A DNA stretch of 64,000 nt from Marinospirillum celere (GCF_900112235.1 NZ_FOLH01000001.1:1-64000); one strand, 5' to 3'. Positions 17,738 through 27,092 are shown, counted from the stretch's first letter. Notes: generated by a model not told the origin, from the letters alone. Numbers and translations are program-made.

Positions 17738-18514
17738 ATGAAAAAAATCTTGACCGGCCTGCTGGCGTTGGTTGCCTTCTCTATGCAGGCACAAGCCCAG
17801 ACACTTCAGGTTGCAGCGACAGCTGTTCCCCATGCAGAGATTCTGGAATTTTTAAAGCCAACATTGGCCGAGCAGGGAGTGGACCTACAGGTTAGGGTCT
17901 TTACTGACTATGTGCAGCCTAATACCCAGGTTAATGAGGGTCGCCTGGATGCCAACTTTTTCCAGCATCAGCCTTACCTGACCAACTTCAATGAAAGCCG
18001 CGGTACCCGGTTGGTTAGTGTAGCTGGCGTTCATGTTGAGCCCTTTGGAGCCTATTCTGAGCGTCACCAATCACTGGATGACTTACCCAGCCGGGCCCAG
18101 ATAGCCTTGCCCAATGATGCAACCAATGGTGGGCGAGCACTCCTACTGTTAGAAGCTGCGGGCTTGATTACCTTGGACCCTGATGCAGGCATCACTGCCA
18201 GCCCAAGGGATATCCAAGACAACCCCAAACGCCTGCGTTTCCGTGAATTGGAAGCTGCCACCCTGCCACGTATTCTGGGTCAGGTGGACTTGGCACTGAT
18301 CAACACCAACTATGCTTTGGAAGCAGGACTGAATCCAACAGAAGATGCCCTGATCATGGAAGGTAGTGACTCACCCTATGTCAACATCCTGGTTGCTCAT
18401 GAAGACCGCCAAGACAATCCTGCTCTCAAACAACTGGTTGCAGCCTTAAAAACCGAAGCGGTACGTGAGTTTATCAACAACCAATATCAAGGTGCGGTCG
18501 TGCCGGCTTTTTAG
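17738..18514 (+). CDS. metQ: methionine-binding protein, non-lipidated
   Basis: Periplasmic substrate-binding protein of 258 residues (NlpA/MetQ family), with VAATAVPHAEILEFLKP at its N terminus and the ligand region LDANFFQHQPYL. AAGGAGA lies seven bases before the ATG. The signal sequence ends in MQAQAQT and looks like a signal peptidase I substrate. E. coli MetQ is a lipoprotein, but no lipobox cysteine is seen here. It is the third gene of metNIQ and ends one base before the convergent acyltransferase. Confidence 0.93.
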   Translation: MKKILTGLLALVAFSMQAQAQTLQVAATAVPHAEILEFLKPTLAEQGVDLQVRVFTDYVQPNTQVNEGRLDANFFQHQPYLTNFNESRGTRLVSVAGVHVEPFGAYSERHQSLDDLPSRAQIALPNDATNGGRALLLLEAAGLITLDPDAGITASPRDIQDNPKRLRFRELEAATLPRILGQVDLALINTNYALEAGLNPTEDALIMEGSDSPYVNILVAHEDRQDNPALKQLVAALKTEAVREFINNQYQGAVVPAF

Positions 18515-18515
18515 G

Positions 18516-19940
18516 TTAAAAACCTTGCGGATCACCATAGCGCTCATGGAGTTTTTCCAGTAGTCGAACAATTTTTTGGCGCTCATCTTCCAGTTTGTTC
18601 ATCAGGCTTTCACGCTTGAGTAGGAAGGTGCGCACCAGAATTTTATGACGATACTGGGTGATGCGTGTTCGGTAGTGGAGGGCGATCAGGCCTGTGGGGG
18701 GTAGGGTCGCCAGATAGATCAGGCTGCCAGTTAGGTTGCGATCAGTAAATCGCCATAGCCAAAAGCCAAAAATCAGGTAGGTGCCTATAAAGGCTGCCAG
18801 GCCAACGCCAAAGTAGGCGAAGGTTCTCAGGGCTTCATCATGAAAGCGTTTGCCGAAAAAACGGGCGATTAGCCAGGGCCAAAGGTTATGCAAAACGCCG
18901 TAAGCTGCAAAGGGCGCCATGCCCAGGGCATAGAGGGTCATGCGCAAGCGTAATAACCTTTCTTTGAGCGGCTGGGCAAAATTCTGGTCAAGGTCATCCC
19001 TTAGATTGAGCTGACGCAGGTGATCCTTGTAGCGGATTACTTGTCTGTTTAACTCGTCCACCAGTTCGGGTTCCAGCAGACTGGCTCGGGAAAGAGCTTG
19101 ATTGAGTTGGCTGCGCCCTTCAAAAAGCTCTTGCAGGTTATCCAGTTCAACAGGGCTGGGCCGAAACCAGCCGATAAGCCAGTGCCAGATGCGTCCCCAG
19201 TGCCCTGAGGGTGTTGCTGTGTTGGAGGGCTGATGCCGGTTGGCTACGGCTTGCTGATAAACACCGCCCAGGTCTTCAATAAGCTGACCCAGCCTTAGGT
19301 CTTCAAGGTGGTTGGCTTGCTGGCGTAGCTTTTGTTCCAGATGACGCGTGAGTTGGAGGATGGCTTCTTCGGGATCTTTACGATGCAACTGTACGAAATC
19401 AGCTACTTGCACAGCTTCTCCAAAGCGTAACAGCACCGAAGACATAAAGAGTTCCCGGTTTTGGAAGTTGATGCCAACGGGAACGACCTGCAAACCCAGT
19501 TGATAGTTGTTACGGGCTTCCACTTCCAGCGCCATGCGTGCGGTTCCCGAGCGCAGGTTAGCCAGCTGTAGATGGGGAGAGTTGCGCCCTTCGGGAAAAA
19601 TACCTACACACTTGCCTTCCTCCAACCGTAAATAGACCTGTTCAAAGGCTTCGCGTTTGGCCGTTTCACCCTTTCCTCTACGAATGGGTATGGCCCCCAG
19701 CCAGGTGTATATACGTGCCAATACGGGTGATCGAAAGAGTTCACTTTTGGCCAGATAGTTAACCGGGCGGGTCAATTCGGTTGCTAGTAATACTGAGTCG
19801 AGAATGGAGCTGGGATGGTTGGCAGCCAAAATAACCGGCCCTGAAGGGGGCACAGCTTCTTTGTTGCTGGAGTCAACGCGCAGAAAGTAAAGGCGTACCA
19901 GTAAACGAATAAAGTAACGCAGGAAACGGTAAAGACGCAT
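18516..19940 (-). CDS. PlsC-like glycerophospholipid acyltransferase with C-terminal membrane domain
   Basis: Protein of 474 residues. The N-terminal half has acyltransferase block I, NHPSSILD (residues 41-48, an H-X5-D spacing as in eukaryotic Gpt2/Sct1-like enzymes), and block III, FPEGRNS. The C-terminal 130 residues hold about three hydrophobic segments, which is longer than ordinary PlsC. The likely role is acylation of glycerol-3-phosphate or lysophosphatidate at the inner membrane. It is two bases downstream of the kinase gene on the same strand, so the two are co-transcribed; no functional link is known to me. Confidence 0.82.
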   Translation of the reverse strand: MRLYRFLRYFIRLLVRLYFLRVDSSNKEAVPPSGPVILAANHPSSILDSVLLATELTRPVNYLAKSELFRSPVLARIYTWLGAIPIRRGKGETAKREAFEQVYLRLEEGKCVGIFPEGRNSPHLQLANLRSGTARMALEVEARNNYQLGLQVVPVGINFQNRELFMSSVLLRFGEAVQVADFVQLHRKDPEEAILQLTRHLEQKLRQQANHLEDLRLGQLIEDLGGVYQQAVANRHQPSNTATPSGHWGRIWHWLIGWFRPSPVELDNLQELFEGRSQLNQALSRASLLEPELVDELNRQVIRYKDHLRQLNLRDDLDQNFAQPLKERLLRLRMTLYALGMAPFAAYGVLHNLWPWLIARFFGKRFHDEALRTFAYFGVGLAAFIGTYLIFGFWLWRFTDRNLTGSLIYLATLPPTGLIALHYRTRITQYRHKILVRTFLLKRESLMNKLEDERQKIVRLLEKLHERYGDPQGF

Positions 19941-19942
19941 AG

Positions 19943-20683
19943 TTACTCCTGTTGCCGGGTCCTTGCAGCCTGCCAGAGTTGATCCAGTCCTTCCAGCCAG
20001 TTCGTCATTGCTTGCCAGGGGTTGTCCAGGCCCAAATCCGGCAAGGCCCTGATTAAATGTTCTTTTTCAGTGTCGGACAAATTCAGCCAACGATCCAGTG
20101 CAACGGCATCAATCCAGGGGTTACCTGGGGCCGCATATTCCCAATCAAGCAGCGTCCAATGCTGGTCATTCAAAAGTAGATTACCGGGATGCAGATCATG
20201 GTGGGTTAGCTGTTGCTGTTCAGGCCACCTGTTGGCGAGTGTTCTGAGTTGTTCGACCAAGGGTTGCAGAGGTGCTGCATAACCGGTTTCTTGCCAATAG
20301 CTGAAGACCAGGTCTTCATAGTTGATGCCAGGGAGATCACAAGGTTGCTGCCAGAGATCGACCAGAATTTCCAAGAGCGCTTGACGGGTTGAAGGGCGTA
20401 GTTTTTCCGCCTGGGGGTGATCGCCAGGAGTTTTGTAAAACAAGAGTCCTCGGCTGGGTAAGCTGCGAATTAACCAGGGAACCCAGCTTCGATTTTGCAG
20501 TAGCTGAAGAATTTTGGCTTCGCGTTCATGGTTGCATCCAGGAGCTTGCCCGAATTGACGCCAGATGAGCTCACCTTTGCGGGTGATCAGCAACCAGTGG
20601 CTATTACCTGTGCCTTTGGCAAGAAACTTTGGCTTTTCCAAGGGTTGCAGTTCAGGGGGTAAGGGGGGCAGGTGAAGTTGCAT
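19943..20683 (-). CDS. aminoglycoside/choline-kinase-fold phosphotransferase, possible thiamine kinase
   Basis: Kinase-fold protein of 246 residues. The catalytic loop HHDLHPGNLLL and the metal-binding LLDWEYAAPGNPWIDAVALD are clear. These belong to the APH/choline kinase/ThiK group. It is transcribed divergently from the TPP-riboswitch-controlled thiB, which favours a thiamine kinase (ThiK) that phosphorylates salvaged thiamine; sequence alone would also allow other small-alcohol kinases. Its start lies 23 bases from the riboswitch region. Confidence 0.7.
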   Translation of the reverse strand: MQLHLPPLPPELQPLEKPKFLAKGTGNSHWLLITRKGELIWRQFGQAPGCNHEREAKILQLLQNRSWVPWLIRSLPSRGLLFYKTPGDHPQAEKLRPSTRQALLEILVDLWQQPCDLPGINYEDLVFSYWQETGYAAPLQPLVEQLRTLANRWPEQQQLTHHDLHPGNLLLNDQHWTLLDWEYAAPGNPWIDAVALDRWLNLSDTEKEHLIRALPDLGLDNPWQAMTNWLEGLDQLWQAARTRQQE

Positions 20684-20705
20684 TTTTGTTGTACAATGAA
20701 GGCCT

Positions 20706-20803
20706 GTCTCATCGGGGTGCCTCTGACTTTAAGTCACTTGGCTGAGAAATTCTACCCGCTGAACCTGATCCGGATCATACCGGCGTAGGGAGTGGGATGA
20801 CAC
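20706..20803 (+). promoter_or_regulatory. TPP riboswitch (THI element) controlling thiB
   Basis: Contains all conserved THI-box segments in order: GGGGTGCC, GGCTGAGA, ACCCGCTGAACCTGATC, and GGATCATACCGGCGTAGGGA. The outer helix P1 can form between 20706-20713 (GTCTCATC) and 20796-20803 (GATGACAC) with one mismatch, and the 3' strand includes the thiB start codon; the ribosome site is in the conserved AGGGA. This predicts control of translation initiation: TPP binding hides the start. A -10-like TACAAT at 20692-20697 may serve as its promoter. Confidence 0.95.
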
Positions 20804-21825
20804 GGGCTACTTTTATGTTGAAATCTTGCTTTTCAGGCAAATTGGCAAGCTGGGTCTTGCTAACTGCCTTGATTTTTTCGTTTTCTACCTTGGCAACTGC
20901 AGATCGACTTACGGTTTATACCTATAGCTCTTTTACCAGTGAATGGGGGCCGGGCGCCCAAATAAAAGAAGCTTTTGAAGCTCAGTGTGCCTGCCAATTG
21001 GAATATATCAGCCTGGATGATGGTGTCAGCCTTCTTAATCGATTGCGCCTTGAAGGAGCCTCTACGCGGGCTGATGTTATTTTGGGTTTGGATGATGCCT
21101 TGATTGAAGAAGCGCGTTCGCTTGATCTGGTGCAGCCCCACGGTTTGGAATTACAAGATTTTAATTTTAAATCTGAGTTAGCCTGGCAAGACAAGGATTT
21201 TTTACCTTTTGACTTCGGCTACTTTGCCTTTATTTATGATTCCGAAACAACTCAGCCTGTGAGTTCTTTGGCTGCTTTGCTTGAATCAGATGCTTCAGTC
21301 ATTTACCAGGACCCACGAACCAGCACACCCGGTCAGGGGCTCCTGGTTTGGATGAAGGCGCTCTATGGTGACGAGACTGCTGATGCCTGGAGTCAACTGC
21401 GTCAGCAAACAGTCACGGTCACTAAAGGTTGGTCAGAAGCTTACAGCCTGTTCCTTGAGGGTGAAGCAGACTATGTGCTGAGTTACACCACCTCACCGGC
21501 TTACCATCAAATTGTTGAAGAAACCGATCGCTATCAGGCGGCTAAGTTTAGCGAAGGCCATCCTCGTCAGATAGAGGTAGCGGCTATCAGTCGTCATGCG
21601 AAGCAAAAAGAATTGGCCGGTGATTTTTTAGCCTTCCTGCTGAGTGAAACTGCTCAGGAAATACTTCCAGTGACCAACTGGATGCTGCCCGTGATTGAAG
21701 GCGTGGACCTGCCTGAAGCTTTTGGTGACCTGATCCAGCCGCAAGCTGTCGGTTTTACTCCTGAACAAATCCACCAGCAACGTCAGCAATGGATTCGGGA
21801 ATGGCGGAGTGCAGTGAGTCGGTGA
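20797..21825 (+). CDS. thiB: thiamine/TPP ABC transporter, periplasmic binding protein
   Basis: Binding protein of 342 residues (ThiB/TbpA family) with a cleavable signal peptide ending near ATADRL. Typical segments: TVYTYSSFTSEWGPG, FDFGYFAFIYD, and YTTSPAYH. The start ATG at 20797 lies inside P1 of the riboswitch and has GGGAG just upstream; a second ATG at 20815 is an alternative. ThiB delivers thiamine, its phosphate or TPP to ThiP/ThiQ. A structured element follows before thiP. Confidence 0.93.
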   Translation: MTRATFMLKSCFSGKLASWVLLTALIFSFSTLATADRLTVYTYSSFTSEWGPGAQIKEAFEAQCACQLEYISLDDGVSLLNRLRLEGASTRADVILGLDDALIEEARSLDLVQPHGLELQDFNFKSELAWQDKDFLPFDFGYFAFIYDSETTQPVSSLAALLESDASVIYQDPRTSTPGQGLLVWMKALYGDETADAWSQLRQQTVTVTKGWSEAYSLFLEGEADYVLSYTTSPAYHQIVEETDRYQAAKFSEGHPRQIEVAAISRHAKQKELAGDFLAFLLSETAQEILPVTNWMLPVIEGVDLPEAFGDLIQPQAVGFTPEQIHQQRQQWIREWRSAVSR

Positions 21826-21854
21826 GTGTCTGCAGGATTCCTAACGTATTAACT

Positions 21855-21963
21855 AGGGAGTCAGTGTGCAGCTTGGCAGGCTGTCTGCAACAGGAAGTTG
21901 CAGGCAGAGCTTACAGGGATGTATTCACGCGTCCTGACAAGTTCGTACCTGACTCCCTTTTTT
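21855..21963 (+). ncRNA. branched RNA-like element with terminator tail between thiB and thiP
   Basis: A ten-base closing stem, AGGGAGTCAG (21855-21864) with CTGACTCCCT (21949-21958), is followed by five or more T. Inside it are an eleven-base hairpin, CTGTCTGCAAC (21881-21891) with GTTGCAGGCAG (21897-21907) and loop AGGAA, and a weaker five-base stem, CAGGG with TCCTG, near 21914-21936. The result is a three-way junction ending in a U tract, as in an independent small RNA or a regulatory attenuator. I do not recognise the family. A small inverted-repeat mobile element is the alternative. Confidence 0.5.
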
Positions 21964-21991
21964 ATCGCACTAGTGTCGGCGGTTGCATCCA

Positions 21992-23569
21992 GTGACAAGT
22001 ATTTTTCCACGCTTGCCATTGTTGCTGGCTGTGACCTTGCTCTTTGGTATCAGCCTACTGGCTCTGCTGGCGCTGACGGGTTGGGAAGCTACTCCTGAAA
22101 CTCAGCTCTGGCAGGACCCTTGGTTTTGGCAGGTGTTGCGCTTCACGCTTTGGCAGGCTTTTCTGAGTAGCCTGCTTTCTGTTGGTTTAGCACTGCCGTT
22201 GGCCAGAGCCTTGGCACTTGATCAAAAGCTACCGGGTAAGGCAGTTTTTCTACGCTGGTGTTTGCTGTGTTTTGTCATGCCCAGCTTGATCTTGATTACT
22301 GGTTTGGTGCTGGTTTTTGGGCGCAATGGCTGGCTAACACCCTGGTTAACCAGTGGCTGGCAGCTATACGGTTTAAGCGGCATTTTGTTGGCGCATGTGT
22401 TTCTTAACCTTCCTTTTGCACTGCGAGTGCTCAGTTTTCAATGGGCAGCGATTCCTCCTTCTGCTTGGAAGTTGGCGGCTCAGCTTCACTTAACCCCCTG
22501 GCAGCGCTTTTGTTTGGTGGAATTGCCCGCTTTGCGTGCTCTTCTTCCTGGTTTGTTTGGATTTATTTTTCTGCTTTGTTTCAATAGTTTTGCGGTGGTT
22601 TTGGCCTTGGGTGGTGGTCCGGCAACCAGCACTCTGGAAGTCGCTATTTATCAAGCACTGAAATATAACTTTAATCCCTCTGAAGCTCTGTTTCTGGCCT
22701 GGACGCAGCTTTTAATTGCTGGCGGTCTTTTTTGGCTGTTTAGTCGCTGGAGTCGTTTGGAGTGGCTGGCACCCAGCAGCTCAGCAGACGCTTGGCGACC
22801 GAGTGCTCATCCTTTGACTTTATGGGTGGGGCGCTTGATTTATGGGCTGGTCCTGCTCTTTTTAACTCTGCCCATTTTGAGCTTGTTGCCGCGTGCTTTC
22901 AGTCGTGGGTTGGATGGTCTGCCGTGGATGGCCTTATTGCAAGCAAGTGGTTGGTCCCTGCTTTTTGCTGTCAGCGCAACTTTAATAGCAACAGGCTTGG
23001 GGCTTTGGCTGGCCTGGCAGTCAGTCACTCTTGTATCGCTGAGATGGAAGCGCTTGCTGGAAGTGGTCGCCCTGCATTATTTGGTGATTCCCGGAATGGT
23101 TTTGTCAGTGGGGATTTACATCTTTTTTATGCATCGGATCAACTGGCTGGAGTGGGGCTGGTTGGCTGTCATTCTGTTGAATGCTTTGCTTGCCTTACCC
23201 TTTGTGTTTTATCAATTGAAACCTGTGGTGCAAGACTATCAGGCCAGTTATCAACGTTTGGCTGCAAGTCTGGGCTTATCCTGGGGTCTGCATTGGCACT
23301 TGGTTGTTTTGCCCTTTTTGAAACCAGCCCTGCAGCGGGTGGCAGGGCTGTGTTTCGTGCTGGCTTTAGGTGACTTTGCAATCTTTGGCATTTTTGGTCA
23401 GCCGCAGCAACGAACCCTGCCCTGGCTGATTTATGATTTGGCGGCCAGTTACCGTTTGGTTGAAGCGGCTCTGGCCTCTTTGGGGTTGCTGCTATTGGCC
23501 TTTATTGGCTTAGCGCTTTTAGAGCGTTCGGCTGCTCAATCATCGGCCAAAACACCGCGACGTACTTGA
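21992..23569 (+). CDS. thiP: thiamine/TPP ABC transporter, permease
   Basis: Inner-membrane permease of about 525 residues formed of two fused binding-protein-dependent permease halves, with about twelve hydrophobic segments. [19 protein letters not shown] and [19 protein letters not shown] are the two coupling-helix regions. The start is uncertain: a GTG at 21992 or a TTG at 21983, each with a poor ribosome site. Its 3' end overlaps the convergent hpd gene by 34 bases. The ATPase thiQ is displaced downstream. Confidence 0.92.
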   Translation: MTSIFPRLPLLLAVTLLFGISLLALLALTGWEATPETQLWQDPWFWQVLRFTLWQAFLSSLLSVGLALPLARALALDQKLPGKAVFLRWCLLCFVMPSLILITGLVLVFGRNGWLTPWLTSGWQLYGLSGILLAHVFLNLPFALRVLSFQWAAIPPSAWKLAAQLHLTPWQRFCLVELPALRALLPGLFGFIFLLCFNSFAVVLALGGGPATSTLEVAIYQALKYNFNPSEALFLAWTQLLIAGGLFWLFSRWSRLEWLAPSSSADAWRPSAHPLTLWVGRLIYGLVLLFLTLPILSLLPRAFSRGLDGLPWMALLQASGWSLLFAVSATLIATGLGLWLAWQSVTLVSLRWKRLLEVVALHYLVIPGMVLSVGIYIFFMHRINWLEWGWLAVILLNALLALPFVFYQLKPVVQDYQASYQRLAASLGLSWGLHWHLVVLPFLKPALQRVAGLCFVLALGDFAIFGIFGQPQQRTLPWLIYDLAASYRLVEAALASLGLLLLAFIGLALLERSAAQSSAKTPRRT

Positions 23570-24621
23570 TCTCTTTCCATGCTTTCAAAAAGAGCACGAA
23601 AGTTGCCTTCACCAAAACCTTCATCGCCTTTGCGCTGAATAAGTTCAAAGAAAATCGGGCCGATAACCGTTTCGGTGAAAATTTGCAGCAGGCGACCCCC
23701 TTCTTGGGTGGGGGCGCCATCCATCAAAATAGCATTTTGCTTAAGTCGTGCAATATCTTCACCGTGACCAGGCAGGCGCTCATCCAACATTTCATAGTAG
23801 GTGTCGGGTGGAGGAGTCATGAATTTAACCTGTTGCCCACGTAATTCTTCAACAGTTGCCAAAATGTCACTGCAACCCAGGGCAATATGTTGAATACCTT
23901 CTCCTTGGTAGGCCTGTAGATATTCTTCAATCTGGCTTTTGTCATCGGCAGATTCATTGATGGGAATGCGAATTTTACCGCAGGGGCTGGTCATGGCTTT
24001 GGATTTGAGTCCGGTGAGCTTGCCTTCAATATCGAAATAACGAATTTCTCTGAAATTGAAGAGGCGGGTGTAAAAATCAGCCCAGAGATCCATATTGCCG
24101 CGATAGACGTTGTGCGTCAGGTGGTCGATATAGGTCATCCCAACTCCTTGGGGGTGAGGGTCAACACCTTCGAGGGGTTGGAAATCAATATCATAGATGG
24201 AATCTTGGTCACCATAGCGGTCGACCAGATAAATAAGACTGCCACCAATTCCTTCAATGACGGGAATATTCAGTTCCATGGGGCCAATTTTATTGGTTGC
24301 CGGTTTGGCGCCCAGCTCCACAGCACGTTTAAAAGCTGCAGCAGCATCGGCTACCCGAAAAGCAATCGCGCAAACACTGGGACCATGCTTGCGGGCGAAG
24401 TGTTGAGCAAAGCTATCGGGCTCAGCATTAATAATGAAGTTGATATCGCCTTGGCGATAAAGAGTGACTTTTTTGGATTTGTGCTTGGCTACAGCAGTAA
24501 AGCCTAAGGATAAAAACAGGGCTTCCAGTTGTTGGGTATCTTCAGCCGTGTATTCAATAAATTCAAAGCCATCAGTGCCCATGGGGTTGGCACGTTGTTC
24601 AGAGTTGGAAAGCGCTGACAT
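23536..24621 (-). CDS. hpd: 4-hydroxyphenylpyruvate dioxygenase
   Basis: Fe(II) dioxygenase of 361 residues converting 4-hydroxyphenylpyruvate to homogentisate in tyrosine breakdown. The iron ligands are His167 (IDHLTHNV), His245 (IQHIALGC) and Glu326 ([18 protein letters not shown]), with spacing like that of the Pseudomonas enzyme. It lies between thiP and thiQ on the opposite strand and is divergent from an Lrp/AsnC-type regulator, which is a plausible controller. No hmgA or fah homologue is in the window. Confidence 0.95.
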   Translation of the reverse strand: MSALSNSEQRANPMGTDGFEFIEYTAEDTQQLEALFLSLGFTAVAKHKSKKVTLYRQGDINFIINAEPDSFAQHFARKHGPSVCAIAFRVADAAAAFKRAVELGAKPATNKIGPMELNIPVIEGIGGSLIYLVDRYGDQDSIYDIDFQPLEGVDPHPQGVGMTYIDHLTHNVYRGNMDLWADFYTRLFNFREIRYFDIEGKLTGLKSKAMTSPCGKIRIPINESADDKSQIEEYLQAYQGEGIQHIALGCSDILATVEELRGQQVKFMTPPPDTYYEMLDERLPGHGEDIARLKQNAILMDGAPTQEGGRLLQIFTETVIGPIFFELIQRKGDEGFGEGNFRALFESMERDQVRRGVLADD

Positions 24622-24697
24622 GGTAAGAACCTCAAAATTGTTTTTGTAATAGATTCAGGCGGCAAAGCCTTTAACAGATTATAGTTTGTAAAAGAGG

Positions 24698-24726
24698 GTT
24701 TTTCTGTGCATTCTTATGCCTATAAT
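24698..24726 (+). promoter_or_regulatory. possible promoter of the Lrp-type regulator gene
   Basis: A perfect -10 hexamer TATAAT lies at 24721-24726 in the divergent gap between hpd and the regulator gene; the -35 region is weak. TGTGCAT occurs on both sides (24705-24711 and 24736-24742) and could be part of an operator. Confidence 0.4.
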
Positions 24727-24803
24727 CGGGCTGCTGTGCATGAATTCTTCATTAGTTAAGGTTTTGGTGCGCTTTTCATTCATCGTCTGAAGGGGGTGAG
24801 GTG

Positions 24804-25304
24804 ATGTCCTTGTTAATGGAATTGGATCAATATGATTGGCAGCTCCTTAGAGTACTGCAGGCAGACGCGCGTCTTTCCAAGGTGGCGCTTTCAGAGCAAG
24901 TCAATCTATCCTCTTCGCAGTGTTCACGGCGTTTGCAGCGGCTTGAGCAACTGGGGCTGATTGATCACTATGCGACGCATCTTAATCGCGAGCTTTTGGG
25001 TTTGAATGTAATGGCTTTCGTCAGTGTGACGCTGGAAAAACATGGTGAGAATCCTGCCCAACGCTTTCATCAGGCAATCAAGGAAATTGCAGCCATTCAA
25101 GAAGGCTATTCAGTCACAGGTGATGCTGATTACCTGCTGCGGGTGATTAGTGAGGATCTGAAATCTTTCTCCGATTTTTTGATGGATCAGTTGGTTGCCA
25201 TTCCTGGCGTCAGCCATGTTAAATCCACAGTGGTGCTGGATTGCATTAAAGCCAGCAACCAGTTGCCCTTGCCCAAACTAGCCACTGCCCAGGTGTTGCG
25301 ATGA
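24804..25304 (+). CDS. Lrp/AsnC family transcriptional regulator
   Basis: Protein of 166 residues with an N-terminal winged HTH (LDQYDWQLLRVLQADARLSK, then NLSSSQCSRRLQRLEQLGLI) and a C-terminal RAM/ACT-like ligand domain (GYSVTGDADYLLRV). The family senses amino acids. Divergent position suggests that it regulates hpd in response to an aromatic amino acid. AGGGGG lies seven bases before the ATG. Its stop overlaps the thiQ start by four bases (ATGA), so thiQ is translationally coupled to it. Confidence 0.9.
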   Translation: MSLLMELDQYDWQLLRVLQADARLSKVALSEQVNLSSSQCSRRLQRLEQLGLIDHYATHLNRELLGLNVMAFVSVTLEKHGENPAQRFHQAIKEIAAIQEGYSVTGDADYLLRVISEDLKSFSDFLMDQLVAIPGVSHVKSTVVLDCIKASNQLPLPKLATAQVLR

Positions 25305-25945
25305 GCTTGGCATCAAGAGGTGAAAAAACGCCTTTGCTGGCAATTCAGCGGCTTCAAATACGCCAGGGAACCCATTTCTGGGAGCATAATCTGCAACTCC
25401 ATGCAGGAGAAGTTGCTGTGATTAAAGGGCCCAGTGGCTGCGGCAAAACCACGTTGCTGGAAGCCTTGGCTGGTTTTGTGCCGATTGAATCCGGTTGTCT
25501 GGTGATTGCAGGCGATTCGGTAGAAAACTGGCCTGCAGAAAAGCGCCCTGTGTCCTTGCTGTTTCAACAACAGAACTTCTTTGAACACCTGGATATCACC
25601 ACCAACCTGAAGCTGGGATTTCCTAATGCTTCTCCCTCTACTCACCAATGGCAGCAGGTATTGAACGCCTGCCAGTTGCTGGGGGTGGCAGCCTTTTTGG
25701 AACGCAAACCCAGTGAGCTTTCCGGTGGGCAAAAGCAGCGTTTGGCGTTGATTCGTACAGTCTTGCGGCCTCAGCCTTTGGTGCTGTTGGATGAACCCTT
25801 CAGTGCTCTGGATGATCACCATCGCCAGCTGGCAGGTGACTGGCTGCGCGAAGAAATCAAGGCCAGTCAGCGGGCGGCTTTGCTGGTTAGTCACCGTCCG
25901 GAAGATGCTGAACGCCTGGCCGATCAATTGCTATTGCTGGAGTGA
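25301..25945 (+). CDS. thiQ: thiamine/TPP ABC transporter, ATP-binding protein
   Basis: Short ABC ATPase of 214 residues, the usual size for ThiQ. Walker A GPSGCGKTT, signature [13 protein letters not shown] and Walker B VLLDEPFSALDD are present. It energises ThiBP. It is separated from thiP by hpd and the Lrp-type gene, and its ATG lies inside the last codons of that regulator, so it is not directly part of the riboswitch-controlled transcript unless transcription reads through. Confidence 0.88.
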   Translation: MSLASRGEKTPLLAIQRLQIRQGTHFWEHNLQLHAGEVAVIKGPSGCGKTTLLEALAGFVPIESGCLVIAGDSVENWPAEKRPVSLLFQQQNFFEHLDITTNLKLGFPNASPSTHQWQQVLNACQLLGVAAFLERKPSELSGGQKQRLALIRTVLRPQPLVLLDEPFSALDDHHRQLAGDWLREEIKASQRAALLVSHRPEDAERLADQLLLLE

Positions 25946-26009
25946 AGCGATTGCCTGCTTTTTGCTGTATCATTGCTCGCATTTATCTGTCTTGATCAAG
26001 AGTGGATCC

Positions 26010-27092
26010 ATGAGTCGACTATTCAATTTTTGTGCAGGCCCGGCGGCCTTGCCCGAAGTGGTACTTAAACGTGCCCAGGAAGAGATGTTGGATTGGCAGG
26101 GTCGCGGCCTGTCAGTGATGGAAATGAGTCATCGCAGTGATGAGTTTGTTTCCATTGCTGAGCAGGCTGAAGCTGATTTGCGTGAGCTGCTGAAGATTCC
26201 TGCTAACTATAAGGTATTGTTTATGCAGGGTGGGGCATCCAGCCAGTTTGCCATGGTGCCCTTGAACCTGGGTGGAAAGGGCGGCTCAGCCAACTATATT
26301 TATACAGGAATCTGGGGTAAAAAAGCGATTGCCGAAGGCAAGCGTTATCTGTCCAGTCACCTGGCGGCAAGCGCTGAAGACAATGGCTTGACTGCCGTAC
26401 CCCGCCAGGAAGCTATTCAACTCAGTGCCGATGCCACCTACCTGCATTACACCAGCAATGAAACCATTGGTGGCCTGGAGTTTGATTATATTCCTGAAAC
26501 TTCAGTGCCTCTGGTTTGTGATATGTCTTCGGATATTCTCAGCGCACCGATTGATATCAGCCGTTTTGGTGTCATCTATGCCGGTGCCCAAAAAAATATT
26601 GGCCCGGCTGGTTTGACGCTGGTGATTGTGCGCGAAGATCTTTTGGATCAGGCAAAACCGGAAATGCCAACCATGTTCAGCTACAAGACTTTTGCTGAAA
26701 ATGGCTCCATGTACAACACGCCACCCACCTTTGCCTGGTACTTGTCCGGTCTGGTGTTTGACTGGCTGAAAAAGGATATTGGCGGCCTGGACAAGATGGC
26801 TGAAATCAATCAGCGCAAGGCGCAAAAGCTCTACGCGGCTATTGATGATAATGATTTCTATGCCAACCCTATTGCCCCCATTAATCGGTCGATCATGAAT
26901 GTGCCCTTTACTCTGGCGGATTCAACACTGGACAAGGTTTTCCTTCAAGAAGCTGAAAAGGCTGGTTTTCTGAATCTGGCCGGTCACCGCAGTGTCGGTG
27001 GGATGCGTGCCAGTATTTACAATGCCGTGCCTGAAGCCGCCGTGGATGCCCTGATTGATTTCATGACTGAATTTGCCAAAACCCGAGGTTAA
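26010..27092 (+). CDS. serC: phosphoserine aminotransferase
   Basis: PLP aminotransferase of 360 residues making 3-phosphoserine (serine pathway) and 4-phosphohydroxythreonine (PLP pathway). The PLP lysine is Lys195 in AGAQKNIGPAG. The start MSRLFNFCAGPAALP is the canonical SerC N terminus; the open frame continues upstream into thiQ but without homology. It leads the serC-pheA-hisC-tyrA/aroA operon. Confidence 0.96.
   Translation: MSRLFNFCAGPAALPEVVLKRAQEEMLDWQGRGLSVMEMSHRSDEFVSIAEQAEADLRELLKIPANYKVLFMQGGASSQFAMVPLNLGGKGGSANYIYTGIWGKKAIAEGKRYLSSHLAASAEDNGLTAVPRQEAIQLSADATYLHYTSNETIGGLEFDYIPETSVPLVCDMSSDILSAPIDISRFGVIYAGAQKNIGPAGLTLVIVREDLLDQAKPEMPTMFSYKTFAENGSMYNTPPTFAWYLSGLVFDWLKKDIGGLDKMAEINQRKAQKLYAAIDDNDFYANPIAPINRSIMNVPFTLADSTLDKVFLQEAEKAGFLNLAGHRSVGGMRASIYNAVPEAAVDALIDFMTEFAKTRG

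Noticed and set aside
20706-20803. Transcription-terminating expression platform for the TPP riboswitch
   Set aside because: No terminator stem with a U tract lies between the aptamer and thiB; the aptamer helix itself covers the start codon.
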